Origin: Asterias rubens
Taxonomy: Eukaryota > Echinodermata > Asteroidea > Forcipulatida > Asteriidae
Assembly: GCF_902459465.1 (NCBI RefSeq)
Contig: NC_047065.1
Coordinates: 13,493,634 to 13,557,633 of the forward strand
DNA: 64,000 nt
Direction of reading: 5' to 3'
Part shown: in pieces, positions 31,601 to 59,830 of the stretch
How positions within the stretch are numbered: position 1 is the stretch's first letter
Layout of the letters: each line of letters begins with the position of its first letter
Made by a program: the position numbers and the translations under genes
The notes under the pieces: model-generated
Databases searched by the model: none
What the model was told of the DNA's origin: nothing
The model's input: the letters and a program-made list of their open reading frames with translations, nothing else

Positions 31601-34303
31601 CCATTAGTCAGTCTGTTCCTGCCTTTCCGACACTTTTTGTCTGCAGTACCTCAAGCGAAATTATACTTTGTAGTTCACTGGATCCAAGCTCTGGTGTTGT
31701 CGGCAGCAGAGTTTGGTTTCCAAAACCGGTCATCACACTTGTGCTCGTGAGCAAACACTCGAAAAGTGGGAAGATAATACATTCTGCTCTACCAGTCAGG
31801 CTCCTAGTGGTTGATACCCATGCATATATTCTTATGGACTGTGAAAAGAAAGGGGTGACCCTGTTTCAGCCCCAGGAGAAGGTGGTAACGGCCCCTGGTA
31901 GCAGTTGATTTGGGTGACGGCCCAAATCAGTTAATTGAGCCCTCACCTTAAAGGCACGGGATACTATTGGTAATTGCTCAAAATAATTGTTAGCTTAAAA
32001 ACAGCAATGGAGATCTGTTGCTAGTATAACACATTCTGAGAATCTGCTCCCTCTGAAGTAACGTAGTTTTTGAGAAAGAAGTAATTTTTCACTTAAATAT
32101 ATGAATTTGATTTTGAGACCTCAGATTTAGATTTTGAGGTCTCGAAATCAAGCATCTGAAAGCCCACAACTTCGTGTGACCAGGGTGTTTTTTTCTTTCA
32201 TCATTATCTTGCAACTTCAACGACCAGTTAAGTTCAAATTTTCACAGGTTTGTTATGTTGTGCATATGTTGAGATACACCAAGTGAGAAGACTGGTCTAT
32301 GACATTTACCAAAGGTGTCCAGTGTCTTTAAAGTGGCCCTCTGGTGATATCTCTTTAAAAGATTTCTTTTAATAACTTTTCTTGGCTTTATTTTATTTTA
32401 CAGTAGCTAAAGAAGAAGTTGAAGAGCCTCCCGCTAAGCTCCTTGATGACCTGTTCAAGAAGACCAAAGCAACACCCTGCATCTACTGGCTACCACTGAC
32501 TGAAGAACAGGTTGATAATTTGATTTTTGTTTACAACAAATCAAATACAACAAAGGGTTGTATACATATTTTGTTGACTCTGATTTTGAAGCCAAATAGT
32601 CTCAGAAAAGCAAACTTAAAGGGAAGGTACACTGTTGGTATTTGTCAAAGACCAGTGTGAACTCCATTGGTCAATTGGTCATCGGAGTTGGGAGAAAATG
32701 ATTAAAGAAAAAACACCCTTGTTGGACAAATTTGTGTGCTTTCAGAACGGAATAAAAGACTTCTAGATAGAAGTCTGTTATTATTTAAGTGAGAAATCAC
32801 CTCTTTCTCAAAAAACTACGTTACTTCAGAGGGAGTCGTTTCCCACAATGCTTTATACTATCATCAGCTCCCCAATGCTCGTTACCAAGTCAGTTTTTAA
32901 GTTTATATTTGTTTTTAGTAATTACCAAACGTGTATGTTCCCTTTAACCACTGTATAAGGCAAGTGTCCATATAGAGAGAGAAGACAAGGAAGGAAGTTT
33001 GATGCTTATATGTCGGAGGAAAACCTCAGAGAATTATTGTTTTGTCATTGAATTGGCTCTGAGATGGCAGCTCAATGATGTCAATGCATAAAAAGTCTGT
33101 CAGAAAGGAAGGAAGTTTGACGCTTATATTTCGGAGGAAAACCTCAGAGAATTATTGTTTTGTCATTGAATTGGCTCTGAGATGGCAGCTCAATGATGTC
33201 AATGCATAAAAGTCTGTCAGAAAGGAAGGAAGTTTGATGCTTATATGTCGGAGGAAAACCTCAGAGAATTATTGTTTTGTCATTGAATTGGCTCTGAGAT
33301 GGCAGCTCAATGATGTCAATGCATAAAAGTCTGTCAGAAAGGAAGGAAGTTTGATGCTTATATGTCGGAGGAAAACCTCAGAGAATTATTGTTTTGTCAT
33401 TGAATTGGCTCTGAGATGGCAGCTCAATGATGTCAATGCATAAAAGTCTGTCAGAAAGGAAGGAAGTTTGACGCTTATATGTCGGAGGAAAACCTCAGAG
33501 AATTATTGTTTTGTCATTGAATCGTCTCTGAGATGGCAGCTCAATGATGTCAATGCATAAAAGTCTGCCAACTCTTACTGATTCTGCAAAAAGTGCCATG
33601 AAACAAAACCAATCTGTCCATGGTTTGATGCACAGATTTGACAATTCTCCTGATTATGGAAACTCTTATGTTGAATGTTATTATAAATATCGCCCTGCAA
33701 ATACAAAAACTCCCCTGATTTGCAAAACTAAATGGAGTTGTGCTCATTCAGAAGTCTGCTGAAGACGAAACAAAGTCCACCGTCTGAAGTGCTGATCCCC
33801 CTGGTTCATCTCAGAACCACCATCACTCAAAAGAGATTTAGCGTCACTGCAAAACTTTCTAATTCTATTATCCTTCAAACCTTAGGGTTTTGGTACCCTT
33901 TTTTTTCTTCTCGAAAACTACTCCACTTCAGAGGGAGCCGTTTCTCACAATGGTATATACTACCAACCTCTCCCCATTACTCATTCCCAAGTAAGGTTTT
34001 TATGCTATTAATTATTTTGAGTAATTACCAATAGTGTCCACTGCCTTTAATTTAAATCTGTGGGCATTGTGTAAAAAGTACCCAGACCCTTTAAAGTCTC
34101 ATCTGTTGCTGCTCTTCTATTTCATACAATAGGTTGAAGTAAAAACCAAAGAATACGATCAACGTGAAAAGGATCGAGAGGAACGTCGACGGAAATTAGA
34201 GGAGGAGGACAAGCAGAGAGAGAAGGAAAAAGCCAGAGCGCAAGTGCGAGGCGGACGGCGTCGTAGCCGCTCCCGAAGCAGGAGTCGAGGACGAAGACGT
34301 TAG
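16632..34303 (+). CDS. ACIN1: Acinus, apoptotic chromatin condensation inducer, 16 coding exons
   Basis: Coding exons: 16632-16778, 18141-18194, 19842-19932, 20250-21115, 21545-21682, 22070-22236, 22888-23071, 25585-25660, 26427-26575, 27441-27671, 28643-28889, 29346-29596, 30075-30182, 31146-31386, 32404-32510 and 34133-34303. Frame is kept throughout; the product is 1075 aa. Acinus is a nuclear scaffold that forms ASAP/PSAP complexes with SAP18 and RNPS1 or PNN and acts in splicing and apoptotic chromatin condensation. A SAP DNA-binding domain lies at about aa 10-49. [19 protein letters not shown] in exon 3 matches human [18 protein letters not shown]. The acidic, Lys/Glu-rich middle is about aa 98-780. 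[10 protein letters not shown] is conserved. The RRM is about aa 822-903. The RNPS1-SAP18-binding motif ([20 protein letters not shown] then WLPLTEEQ) is at about aa 992-1019. The C-terminus is Arg/Ser-rich. A DEMD motif spans exons 13/14. The exon 10 donor (GTTAGA) is weak. Confidence 0.97.
17278..17422. mobile_element. hAT-like MITE, second copy
   Basis: Inverted ends GGAAAACTTTCTGTG and AAAAGTTATCC enclose CCACTTTTTCACTCC and GAATGAAAAAGTGGTGGCGC. It is homologous to 3321-3452. Its left arm is more diverged and no target duplication is visible. Confidence 0.75.
17542..17667. repeat. Long hairpin, 48-bp arms (ACIN1 intron 1)
   Basis: Arms 17542-17589 and 17620-17667 match at 46 of 48 positions; the loop is 30 bases. 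Arm ends are AGCCCACCTTGTTGAGCTGT and ACAGCTCAACAAGGTGGGCT. The direct repeat GGGCGGCAA lies outside both arms (about 17532 and 17669). It could be a young MITE with a 9-bp target duplication, or a transcribed hairpin. Confidence 0.88.
18264..18448. mobile_element. GGGCCC foldback, diverged (ACIN1 intron 2)
   Basis: The right end is ATGAAATTGGGCCC; the left end is degenerate (GGGTCCAAGCTGTTAAGCAG). The inner pair CACCAGCCACAA and TTGGCTGGTAACC matches the family-A plan. Confidence 0.6.
19000..19790 (+). mobile_element. TTAA-group MITE B1 split by a foldback (ACIN1 intron 2)
   Basis: The left end GGCAGTGGACACTATTGGT is at 19000. The remaining B1 body resumes near 19520 (AACATTGTGAGAAACGGCTC) and ends AATTACCAATAGTGTCTC at 19790. 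The intervening 0.5 kb includes a GC-loop foldback (19036-19197). Confidence 0.75.
19036..19197. mobile_element. GC-loop foldback nested in B1
   Basis: Arms TGACTGTTTTTACTCGTGCA and TGCACAAGTAAAAACAGTCA enclose a second pair (GATCCCCGGAGCGTTCTATT) and a loop with AAGGCGAAGCCGAGG. The loop is the reverse complement of the CTCGGCTTCGCCT loop at 10.8 kb. Confidence 0.8.
22489..22810. other. ACIN1 intron 6 sequence with one MITE-like end
   Basis: TTTCATAAATACCTTTG at 22495 resembles the terminal repeat of the element at 27806-28199. I find no matching opposite end. The rest of the intron shows nothing recognisable. Confidence 0.35.
23126..23200 (-). mobile_element. Non-LTR retrotransposon 3' tail, minus strand
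   Basis: The minus strand carries GCGCCTTGATCACCC, GTGGATATGTGCGCATT and an AAAGTC-rich end. The same tail is on the + strand at 55510-55570. The insertion lies at the start of the largest ACIN1 intron (23072-25584). Confidence 0.65.
23966..24240 (+). repeat. Three degenerate about 95-bp tandem repeats
   Basis: GGAGATATGAGTGCCAGGA and ATAACTTTGTTAGTACGTC recur in order three times, with variants GGAGATACAAGTGTGAGAA and ATAACTTTGCTAGAACG. The rest of this 2.5-kb intron has no recognisable coding exon and may hold a decayed transposon. Confidence 0.6.
25740..26060. repeat. CCTTGGTGCCCTT-rich repeat
   Basis: TTGCCTTGGTGCCCTT and GGTGCCCTTT recur several times in this ACIN1 intron 8 segment. 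Related words occur at 6320-6420 (+) and, inverted, at 37030-37110 and 61860-62030. It is dispersed and highly diverged. Confidence 0.5.
26175..26365. mobile_element. MITE C copy (ACIN1 intron 8)
   Basis: Ends are AGCCTGGTTCATACTTCCTG and AAGGAAGTATGAACCGAGCT, preceded by TTA and followed by TTTAG. The inner region is AT-rich, with GACGGCATAAAGTTCGC. Confidence 0.8.
26919..27338. mobile_element. GGGCCC foldback fragment interrupted by a B1 element
   Basis: TTCCCAATTTCATAGAGCTG then CTTAA is on the left, and TTAAGCACAAAA on the right. Together they correspond to the uninterrupted arm of family A (AGAGCTGCTTAAGCACAAAA type). The insertion point is TTAA, duplicated on both sides of the B1 copy. 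Confidence 0.8.
26945..27323 (-). mobile_element. TTAA-group MITE B1 with empty-site evidence
   Basis: Starts AGGCACTGGACACTATTGG and ends CCAATAGTGTCCACTGCCT, with TTAA at 26941-26944 and 27324-27327. TTAA target duplication is known for piggyBac and Sola3 elements. Assignment to either is inference, as no transposase is present. Confidence 0.9.
27806..28199. mobile_element. 394-bp MITE with CCATTCATAAATACC ends
   Basis: Terminal inverted repeats are CCATTCATAAATACC and GGTATTTATGAATGG. The interior is GC-richer than its surroundings and contains CATTCCTATTGGTCGG and GCGCGACGCGCGC. It lies in ACIN1 intron 10. Confidence 0.75.
28218..28323. repeat. Foldback hairpin in ACIN1 intron 10
   Basis: Arms containing AGGCCTGGTTCTTGATAATT and AATTATCAAGAACCAGGCCT are perfect over 20 bases and continue imperfectly to AGTGGTTTAAACC and GGATTAAACCACT. 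The loop is about 18 bases. Confidence 0.85.
31408..31495. mobile_element. Short MITE C copy after ACIN1 exon 14
   Basis: AGCCCGGTTCATGCTTTCCG and GTAGGAAGTATGAACCGGG flank an 88-bp internally deleted copy that starts about 20 bases after the exon 14 donor. Confidence 0.75.
31640..31951 (+). mobile_element. SINE S1, second copy, interrupted by B1
   Basis: It shares CCAAGCTCTGGTGTTGTC, CAGCAGAGTTTGG, CTCCTAGTGG and GCAGTTGATTTGGG with the copy at 7188. Its right part (AAGTGGCCCTCTGG) continues after the B1 insertion, at about 32331. Confidence 0.7.
31952..32327 (+). mobile_element. TTAA-group MITE B1 inserted in a SINE
   Basis: TTAA at 31948-31951 and 32328-32331. Ends are AGGCACGGGATACTATTGG and CCAAAGGTGTCCAGTGTCT. 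Host SINE sequence lies on both sides. It is in ACIN1 intron 14, ending about 75 bases before exon 15. Confidence 0.88.
32620..32943 (-). mobile_element. TTAA-group MITE B2 (AGGGAAGGTACAC ends)
   Basis: TTAA at 32616-32619 and 32944-32947. The termini AGGGAAGGTACACTGTTGG and CCAAACGTGTATGTTCCCT differ from B1. The interior retains TGTCAAAGACCAG, CAATTGGTCATCGGAGTTG and CTTCAGAGGGAGTCG. It follows ACIN1 exon 15 by 110 bases. Confidence 0.85.
32985..33566 (+). repeat. 117-bp tandem array, five units (ACIN1 intron 15)
   Basis: GGAAGTTTGATGCTTATA starts at 32993, 33111, 33228, 33345 and 33462, a period of 117-118. Units are nearly identical (single changes such as GATGC/GACGC), so the array is young or homogenised. 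The unit contains TGTCGGAGGAAAACCTCAGA and ATGGCAGCTCAATGATGTC. Confidence 0.93.
33898..34046 (-). mobile_element. TTAA-group MITE B1, half copy
   Basis: Only the portion from TTCTCGAAAACTAC to CCAATAGTGTCCACTGCCT remains, ending at TTAA 34047-34050. The other end is missing. Confidence 0.8.
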
Positions 34304-34602
34304 GTGTGGTCTTCCCCAAAGCACACCCTGTGTAAGTAAGTATGTACTAAGTGGTCTAGAAGTCACTTCTCTCACTTTCGTTTTTTGGATTGTCCATGTC
34401 TCGTGAACCTAATTTTTAATTGCCGCATCATTCAATATTTTAGGTATCATGAAACTTCTTTAGACCTTTATAAGTTAACCTTTTTTCTTTCTTTTTTCTT
34501 AACTCCTGGCATTTATTTTGTTTGAGTGTGGGGTTTTGTGTATTTTGTTTTGTGTTTTCATCCCATATTTGTTCTCTTCATGAGTAGAAAAATAGAAAAA
34601 TC

Positions 34603-34608
34603 AATAAA
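34603..34608 (+). promoter_or_regulatory. Polyadenylation signal candidate, ACIN1
   Basis: AATAAA about 300 bases after the TAG stop, in an A-rich context. It is the first good hexamer after the gene. Confidence 0.6.
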
Positions 34609-35717
34609 AAATTCAATACCCCCAAAATATTCATCTTATTGACTGTTTATTTTCTCTCTTAGTCTTTAAAACCATGCATCACAATTTGACACAAAGGGTA
34701 AACTCCATCATTGTTAGATTCAAAAACAATCGAGATTCAGCCATCTTTCTTTGCTATTGCCTGTAGATGAAAGCAGAATCCCTCAATCCTGTGTGATTTG
34801 TATTTTCTATCATGTTTCCCTCATGCATGTAATTACCCCCCCCCGACTCCTTTTTGTAGTGCTACTGCTGTTCTTTATCCTCTCTTCTTTGCACTACCCT
34901 CTAAGTGTCCTTTTTTTTTTGGCAATCAAAAAGTTGCATGTCTGTAGCAGAGTGTCAGCCTTGGAAAAGGTAAATAACTCTGCTTGAGTCAAATGACGGG
35001 CTGTCATCAATTTGTGAAAAAAGTACAGTTGGATTGTGATGGATTTTATGCTTTGTGTGCTTTTTATGACTTACCTCTGTTGGCCTGGACTTTCATCCCT
35101 GCAGCTGGGAAGGTAAATTTACATTTTACAGAAGTGCATTTCTGGGGGAAAAAATCAAAGTAAATACAAACTTTGTGAAGTGGGTACTATTAAGGTCGGT
35201 CTCTGTGATACAGAGCTCATGTCCTCTAAAGACTGCCTTGAAAATCTTGACCCTTTTTTTTTGCTCCTCGTGTCTGCTTGTTTTCTTTCTAGTCAGTGAC
35301 TTTTAGACCACATAGTTCGGACGAGTGAACCATTTTTTTTTTTAGCTGTCATGGTTTGTATAGAAATGTTTTTTGGGGGGTAATGGTAAAAATTTTAAAA
35401 TAAAATGAGGTAATTGCTTTCAGATCTTGTTTTCCAAAATATTTTTGTCTATTTAGTAGATTTAACTTTCTGTCCCATTTTAATAGATTTTGTTTGCAAC
35501 TAGGAAAAATATATTATTTGTGTTAACCCATATACCCGTGTGTGTTAAGTACTGTATACTCGGTACTTTCCCCGAGTCAGGTGATAAAACTGACCAGTAA
35601 GACATCTTCTCTTGAATGCTGGAGGCCGTGCGTTTAAATCCTGCCCAAGAAATATGCCTGCAGATTTTTTTTTTTTTACACAGGATTCGTGGAATGTCCC
35701 GAGTACATAGTTCATAA

Positions 35718-36078
35718 AGGGAAGGTATACGTTTAAAATTAATGGCAATAAAAACCAACTTGGTAAGAAGTACTGCAGCTTTTGAAAAGTAAACACATTG
35801 TGAGAACCATTTCACTTCCGAAGTAATTTGGTTATGGAAGAAGTTATCAGTTTTTATTCCAAAAAATTGAATACGAGAAGCATTTCTGTCAGTATTCCAG
35901 TTGCAGATTATTGTTCCTGCACGGAAATAACCCTTTTCAGGTTTTCAGTGATATCTCATAAATGCCACCATCTTTTTGGAATGAAATTTTCACAGTTTTT
36001 GTTTGTATACGTCCAAATTAATATAGTATTAAAACAATTCAACAGTTCTAAAAAAAACTTAAGATATACGCTCCCTTT
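35718..36078. mobile_element. B2-type element, diverged
   Basis: The left end AGGGAAGGTATACGTTT and right end GATATACGCTCCCTT are inverted. The interior matches the group (CATTGTGAGAACCATTTCAC, GATATCTCATAAATGCCACC, TTTTCACAG). The flanks are CATAA and TTAC, so the TTAA is not intact. Confidence 0.65.
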
Positions 36079-36763
36079 TACACACATCAGTGTATGAGTA
36101 AACACAAATATTTTTCTGTTATTTGTTACAAATGGTTGGGCTGTCAGGTAAGGTGTACGTCCCCCATGGAAATCCGCCGTGGTTGTCTTTAGAGAAAATC
36201 AGTTGATGTCGTAAAAAGGCAGGACGAAGCATAGAATTGTGGCATTTAATATGACCTAGATATTGAATGTGCCGTGATGTTTTTGATTTAGGGATAAATT
36301 ATTTGTACTCCAGAAGACTAGGTTGTTGTCATTTATACTTACATAGTTAAATTTTTCAATATTGGCTGTGTGCTTCATGAATTTGTGATTTAGAAATTTA
36401 ATTTAATCTCAACTTAATGTTTTGATAATCTGAGAGGCATGGTTAACTATACTGTCAGTTTTGTTTTCTTCACCTTTTAGGGTCGTCTAGTATTTGGGGT
36501 CTTACATTGATTTTTATGTTTTACAGTAAATTATTGTTTTTGAGAAATACTAAAATTTTGGTCAGCTGTCGTATGAAACCTTAGAAACAATTATGTAAAT
36601 ATCCATCAATTGGTGAATTTTTTAGCTTGAAGAAATTCATTTTTATTTTTTAGAAGCATATTGAAATAAAGAAAATGAACTAGAGAATCAAATGAGTTCC
36701 ACTTTAAATTTTTAACTTCTCTTTATTTCGCAGTTCCCTCAGGTAAATTTGCAAAACTTTGAA

Positions 36764-36910
36764 CAATGGGCAAGTTCGAGCAGCGACAACTAACTTGTCA
36801 ATTAGTCAATGTTCCATTGTAACCTATGCATGCAATACATCCTGTGTACCAGGCAATATCACCCAATGGTCGACAATCAACTATAGTCTCTTGTTCGAAC
36901 TTGCTCAATG
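36764..36910. repeat. Foldback with TTCGAACTTGCTCAATG arms
   Basis: ACAATGGGCAAGTTCGAGCA and TTGTTCGAACTTGCTCAATG are inverted and imperfect. A further weak inverted pair (ATAGAAGACAGAAATAA and TTATTTCGCAG) extends the structure outwards to about 36725-36985. Confidence 0.6.
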
Positions 36911-37107
36911 TATAGTTGGTTTGTTGAAGTCATAGGTTTGAGTTTTGCTCTCATTCGAACTGCCATCTATAGAAGACAGAAATAACTATTATTAACCCTT
37001 CAGAGACATTAGCAGTCCAAAAAAACGGCTGAAAGTTCATCTTTGAAAGGGCAAGGAAACTTTCATTTTGCTTAGGGCACTTCCATTGGAAAATCTGAAA
37101 GTCTATT

Positions 37108-37318
37108 GGAATTGTACACATAAAAACTCATTTGGTAAGGAGCAACTACCGAGAGCTGTTGATGGATAAAACATTGTGAGAAAAAACTCCCTCTGATGTA
37201 ACATAGTTTTTTAGAAAGAGGTAATTCTTCACTTGAATATTTGAATCAAATGAAAGACTTCAGGCCTGAAGCCTTTTTTAGGCATCTGAAAGGATCTAAG
37301 GTGTCCAGTGCCCTTAAG
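37108..37318 (+). mobile_element. B2-type element, truncated
   Basis: Interior words CATTTGGTAAGGAGCAAC, AAAACATTGTGAGAAAAAAC, TCCCTCTGATGTAACATAG and GGTGTCCAGTGCCC identify the group. The left terminal repeat is not recognisable. Confidence 0.6.
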
Positions 37319-37561
37319 ACGGTCAAAGGAAGTTTGGACCGTCAATAACTTCATTGAGAGTTAATACTTGTACTTTTTCATTCTGCAGTTCAACTCTTGT
37401 CTGTATTATCAGGAAATTTTGCTTTGTTTATTGAACTTGAGAAATAAAAATGTAGAAGAAAATACAAGTGCTTATTGTTGTTTCCATTATTTGTCTTGTG
37501 TGTGTTTATTGCAATCCCTGCATACAACCCTTGATACTCATTATGGGATAGCTCCATTTAA

Positions 37562-37940
37562 AGGCAGTGGACACGATTGGTAATTACTCAAAATAATTAT
37601 CAGCATAAAACCTCACTTGGTATCGAGTAATGGGAAGCGGTTGATAGTATTAAACATTGTGAGAAACGGCTCCCTCTGAAGTGACGAAGTTTTCGAGAAA
37701 AGAGTATCTTTCCACGAATTTGATTTTGAGACCTAAAGTTTAGAATTTGAGGTCACGAAATCAAGCATCTGAAAGCACACAACTTCGTGTGACAAGGGTT
37801 TTTTTTTTTTTCTTTCAGTTATCTCTCAACTCCGTCGACCAATTGAGCTCAAATTTTCACAGGCTTGTTGTTTTATGCTAATGATGGGATACACCAAGTG
37901 AGAAGACTGGTCTTTGCAGTTACCAAAGGTGTACAGTGCC
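37562..37940 (+). mobile_element. TTAA-group MITE B1, complete
   Basis: TTAA at 37558-37561 and 37941-37944. Ends are AGGCAGTGGACACGATTGG and CCAAAGGTGTACAGTGCC. It lies between acinus and CEP89. Confidence 0.9.
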
Positions 37941-38059
37941 TTAAAAGAACTATGCCAGTCTAAAACATCATTTTCCTCTGCAGTGGCAACTCGCACCTGT
38001 TATCTTCACGTTATCCCTTTTCCAAGCAGTGGACTTATAATTGGATCTTGCTCAAACCA

Positions 38060-38289
38060 GGGCCCAATTTCATAGAGCGACTAAGCACAACAATTTGCTT
38101 AGCATGAAATTTCTTCCTTGATACCAACCAAGTTTCCATGTGGTTTTCAGGATAAGCAAACAACAGCTGATTACTAGTAACAAGCAATATGCAACAAATA
38201 GAAATTTTGTTGGTAATCCTGTTTTTATCAAGAAAGAAATTGCATGCTAAGCAAATTTGTGTGCTTAGCAGCTCTATGAAATTGGGCCC
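38060..38289. mobile_element. GGGCCC foldback (family A), complete
   Basis: Ends are GGGCCCAATTTCATAGAGCG and AGCTCTATGAAATTGGGCCC. The inner pair TTCTTCCTTGATACC and ATCAAGAAAGAAATT is typical. It is one of the best preserved copies. Confidence 0.9.
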
Positions 38290-38529
38290 TCTATAGTAAG
38301 GCTGCTGACTTCAAACCCAATTAACTCATCATAAACACACCCACTCGGTGATAAGGGTGTATACTTTTTGTTGTCAAACTCAAAAGTTCTTTCAATGCAG
38401 CTTTCCCTTCAAAACTCAAAAGTAAAACTGAGAACTGGGCTTGCTCTATGCTGATACCTAAAAGTAAGCGACCGAACAAACTGTGAATACTCCTGAGTTG
38501 ATAAGTATTTCTTGTGGATTTTAAGTGAT

Positions 38530-38770
38530 GGGCAGTCAGGTTGGCTCATCAGTGGTTTCTGTCCCTGCATTTAACCTCTGTGGACCCCGGTTTGATACCT
38601 GGACTGGAGCCTTGTATGTGGATTGGGCTTTTCAGTCCCCGTCTGACTGACTGCTAGTGTAGGGGGTTTCCCCTAGCTCCATGTCTAAAACTAGTTGTAT
38701 TCCTCATTGGGCGTGTCCTCTTTACAATAAGTTGGTGTGAGGTTTCCATTACGATGCCTTGCCGACTAAA
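38530..38770 (+). mobile_element. SINE S2
   Basis: Carries a B-box-like CCCGGTTTGATACCTGG, then GGATTGGGCTTTTCAGTCCC and GGGGTTTCCCCTAGCTCC. It shares this order with the copy at 45085-45245. It ends about 100 bases before the CEP89 promoter. Confidence 0.6.
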
Positions 38771-38844
38771 TAATTCAAAATTAGAAGAAAATCATTGATT
38801 AGCGATTTTCAACCGCAAAATAAAATCCTATTCTCCAAAGTTAA

Positions 38845-38950
38845 ACACCTATCTCCCCCCCCCGCACCGTTCACCCCGCCCCATCCTATTTCACCTCGAG
38901 TATTGCGCGTGCGCAAAGCATAATACTACATTCTGCAGACGGTTTTGAAA
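38845..38950 (+). promoter_or_regulatory. CEP89 promoter/5' UTR candidate
   Basis: A C-rich stretch, then TTGCGCGTGCGCAAAGC, a close match to the palindromic NRF-1 motif (YGCGCAYGCGCR), about 40 bases upstream of the start codon. There is no TATA box. Confidence 0.5.
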
Positions 38951-58435
<19,485 letters not shown>

Positions 58436-59830
58436 TGAGAGTGACTGAGATGTGACTAGTTCCTGAAATGTGCAATGAGTGTGATGATGGTATTTGCCAC
58501 CACCTCCAAGGCGCCAGTCTGTCTTGTGACATCGGTCTCATTCTGACTTCAAGATGGCTGCTTTTCTGTCCGCTGATGTAGGAGCAGCCGAGAGATTGGT
58601 TGATCATAAAGATGACCTCTGTTCAGACAGGGTCAAAGGGTTTGGGTCCTCCAGTTTGGTACCTGAAGTTATTTCCTAAGATATTCAACAGGTGTTTAAC
58701 ATACAGAAAGGGCCGGCCATTTCAAAAACGGAAACACTCAACTTTATTACAAAACATTGAAAAATGCTGCAGAAATTGGATGTAACTTTTACTCTTTTTA
58801 TGCAAATTTATACAGATCTATTGACAGAAAAAATACTCATTTTAGATCTCTGTTGAAAGTGTGTGAGAAATTAATATCCAGTTTTGTTCAGGATCTTCTA
58901 TTGGCTGAAGTTTTAGTTGGTGCCTTATGTTGCGTTTCAGTTGACGAGCAGGCTGGTCTGGTAAGCAATGTGTTAAACCAGTGTCAAAAAGAAGGGGTGG
59001 GACAGGGGAATGACAGGGGACAGGTTCCCCTTGGTGTTGTGCTTGATGATGTTTTCAATTTATACTGTGAATCTTTTCTGGAGTGTGTTAAAACTATGGT
59101 ATTTAGTCTGAAGTTTAATGGAAATCTAAATGTTATTTATTTCTAACTGTTTTGTACATTGTAGGTTTTTTTCGGTAAGTTGTTTGGAATGCACCCATCT
59201 CTTTATCAATTTATTATTTTAACTGGTTCATCATGAAATGATAGAACAAGCATTTGGAAGAGTTGCAGCACGCGCAGAGGAAGGTTTGTTGGGCTGGTTT
59301 GTTCTATGTTAAATTCTAATGCTATCAGACTATCTTTGAGATAAAAATAGTTATGATTTTCAGTGTTCCAGTCTGACAGTTATGAAGTAGAAACTATTTT
59401 GATAGTAATGGCTCCTTATTCTTATATGGCCCTCAGGTCTGTCAGGTAGTGATGCTCATGGCACTCTAACACTATTACCCCTGGTCGCTGTGTCCCTGGG
59501 AGTGTCAGCCTTGAGCAACAAATGCACTACTCTGCTAAATCAATCAAAAGAACCATCTCTGCCCTCACAGGTACCCCCCCCCCCCCCCCTTGGTGGAGAG
59601 AAGCAATTATAGTGAAGTGTCATGCTCAGGGACACAAGTGTCATGACTGGGATTCAACTGGAGCCCTTTATATTTAAGTTACGGTTTATGTGAGAAAATC
59701 TTCCTAAGCTTGTGATGAGGGGATAGTTAGTATCGTCGGCTTCTTACAAGGCTCATTTAATTCCAATGTTTTGCAAAGATATTTTACAACATTGTTTACA
59801 AAAAAGTGAATTGAAGAATGAAATAAATAC
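58436..59830 (+). other. CEP89 3' UTR
   Basis: No exon of another gene is recognised. An AATAAA at 59822-59827 is followed by a GT-rich stretch (GCGTGTTTGTGTATG), making it the best polyadenylation candidate. The region includes an unassigned 129-codon frame (58757-59146) and the dispersed repeat at 59430-59665. Confidence 0.55.
59430..59665 (+). repeat. Dispersed repeat matching 50720-50836
   Basis: Shares ACCATCTCTGCCCTCACAGG, AGAGAAGCAATTATAGTGAA and CTCAGGGACACAAGTGTCAT with the earlier copy. A run of C (59574-59589) interrupts it. Confidence 0.6.

Larger units (their letters stand above)
34304..38950. other. ACIN1-CEP89 intergenic spacer
   Basis: Contains the acinus 3' UTR with AATAAA at 34603-34608, AT-rich sequence without recognisable exons (34.7-35.7 and 36.1-36.7 kb), two B2-type elements (35718-36078 and 37108-37318), a foldback with ACAATGGGCAAGTTCGA arms (about 36764-36910), a B1 element, a GGGCCC foldback, a SINE body and the CEP89 promoter. 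Both neighbouring genes point right. I see no gene between them. Confidence 0.7.

Noticed and set aside
32985..33566. CRISPR-like array
   Set aside because: Units are 117-bp tandem copies with no unique spacers, inside an animal intron.
58757..59146. 129-codon frame after CEP89
   Set aside because: No recognisable family or splice context; most likely chance frame in the 3' UTR.
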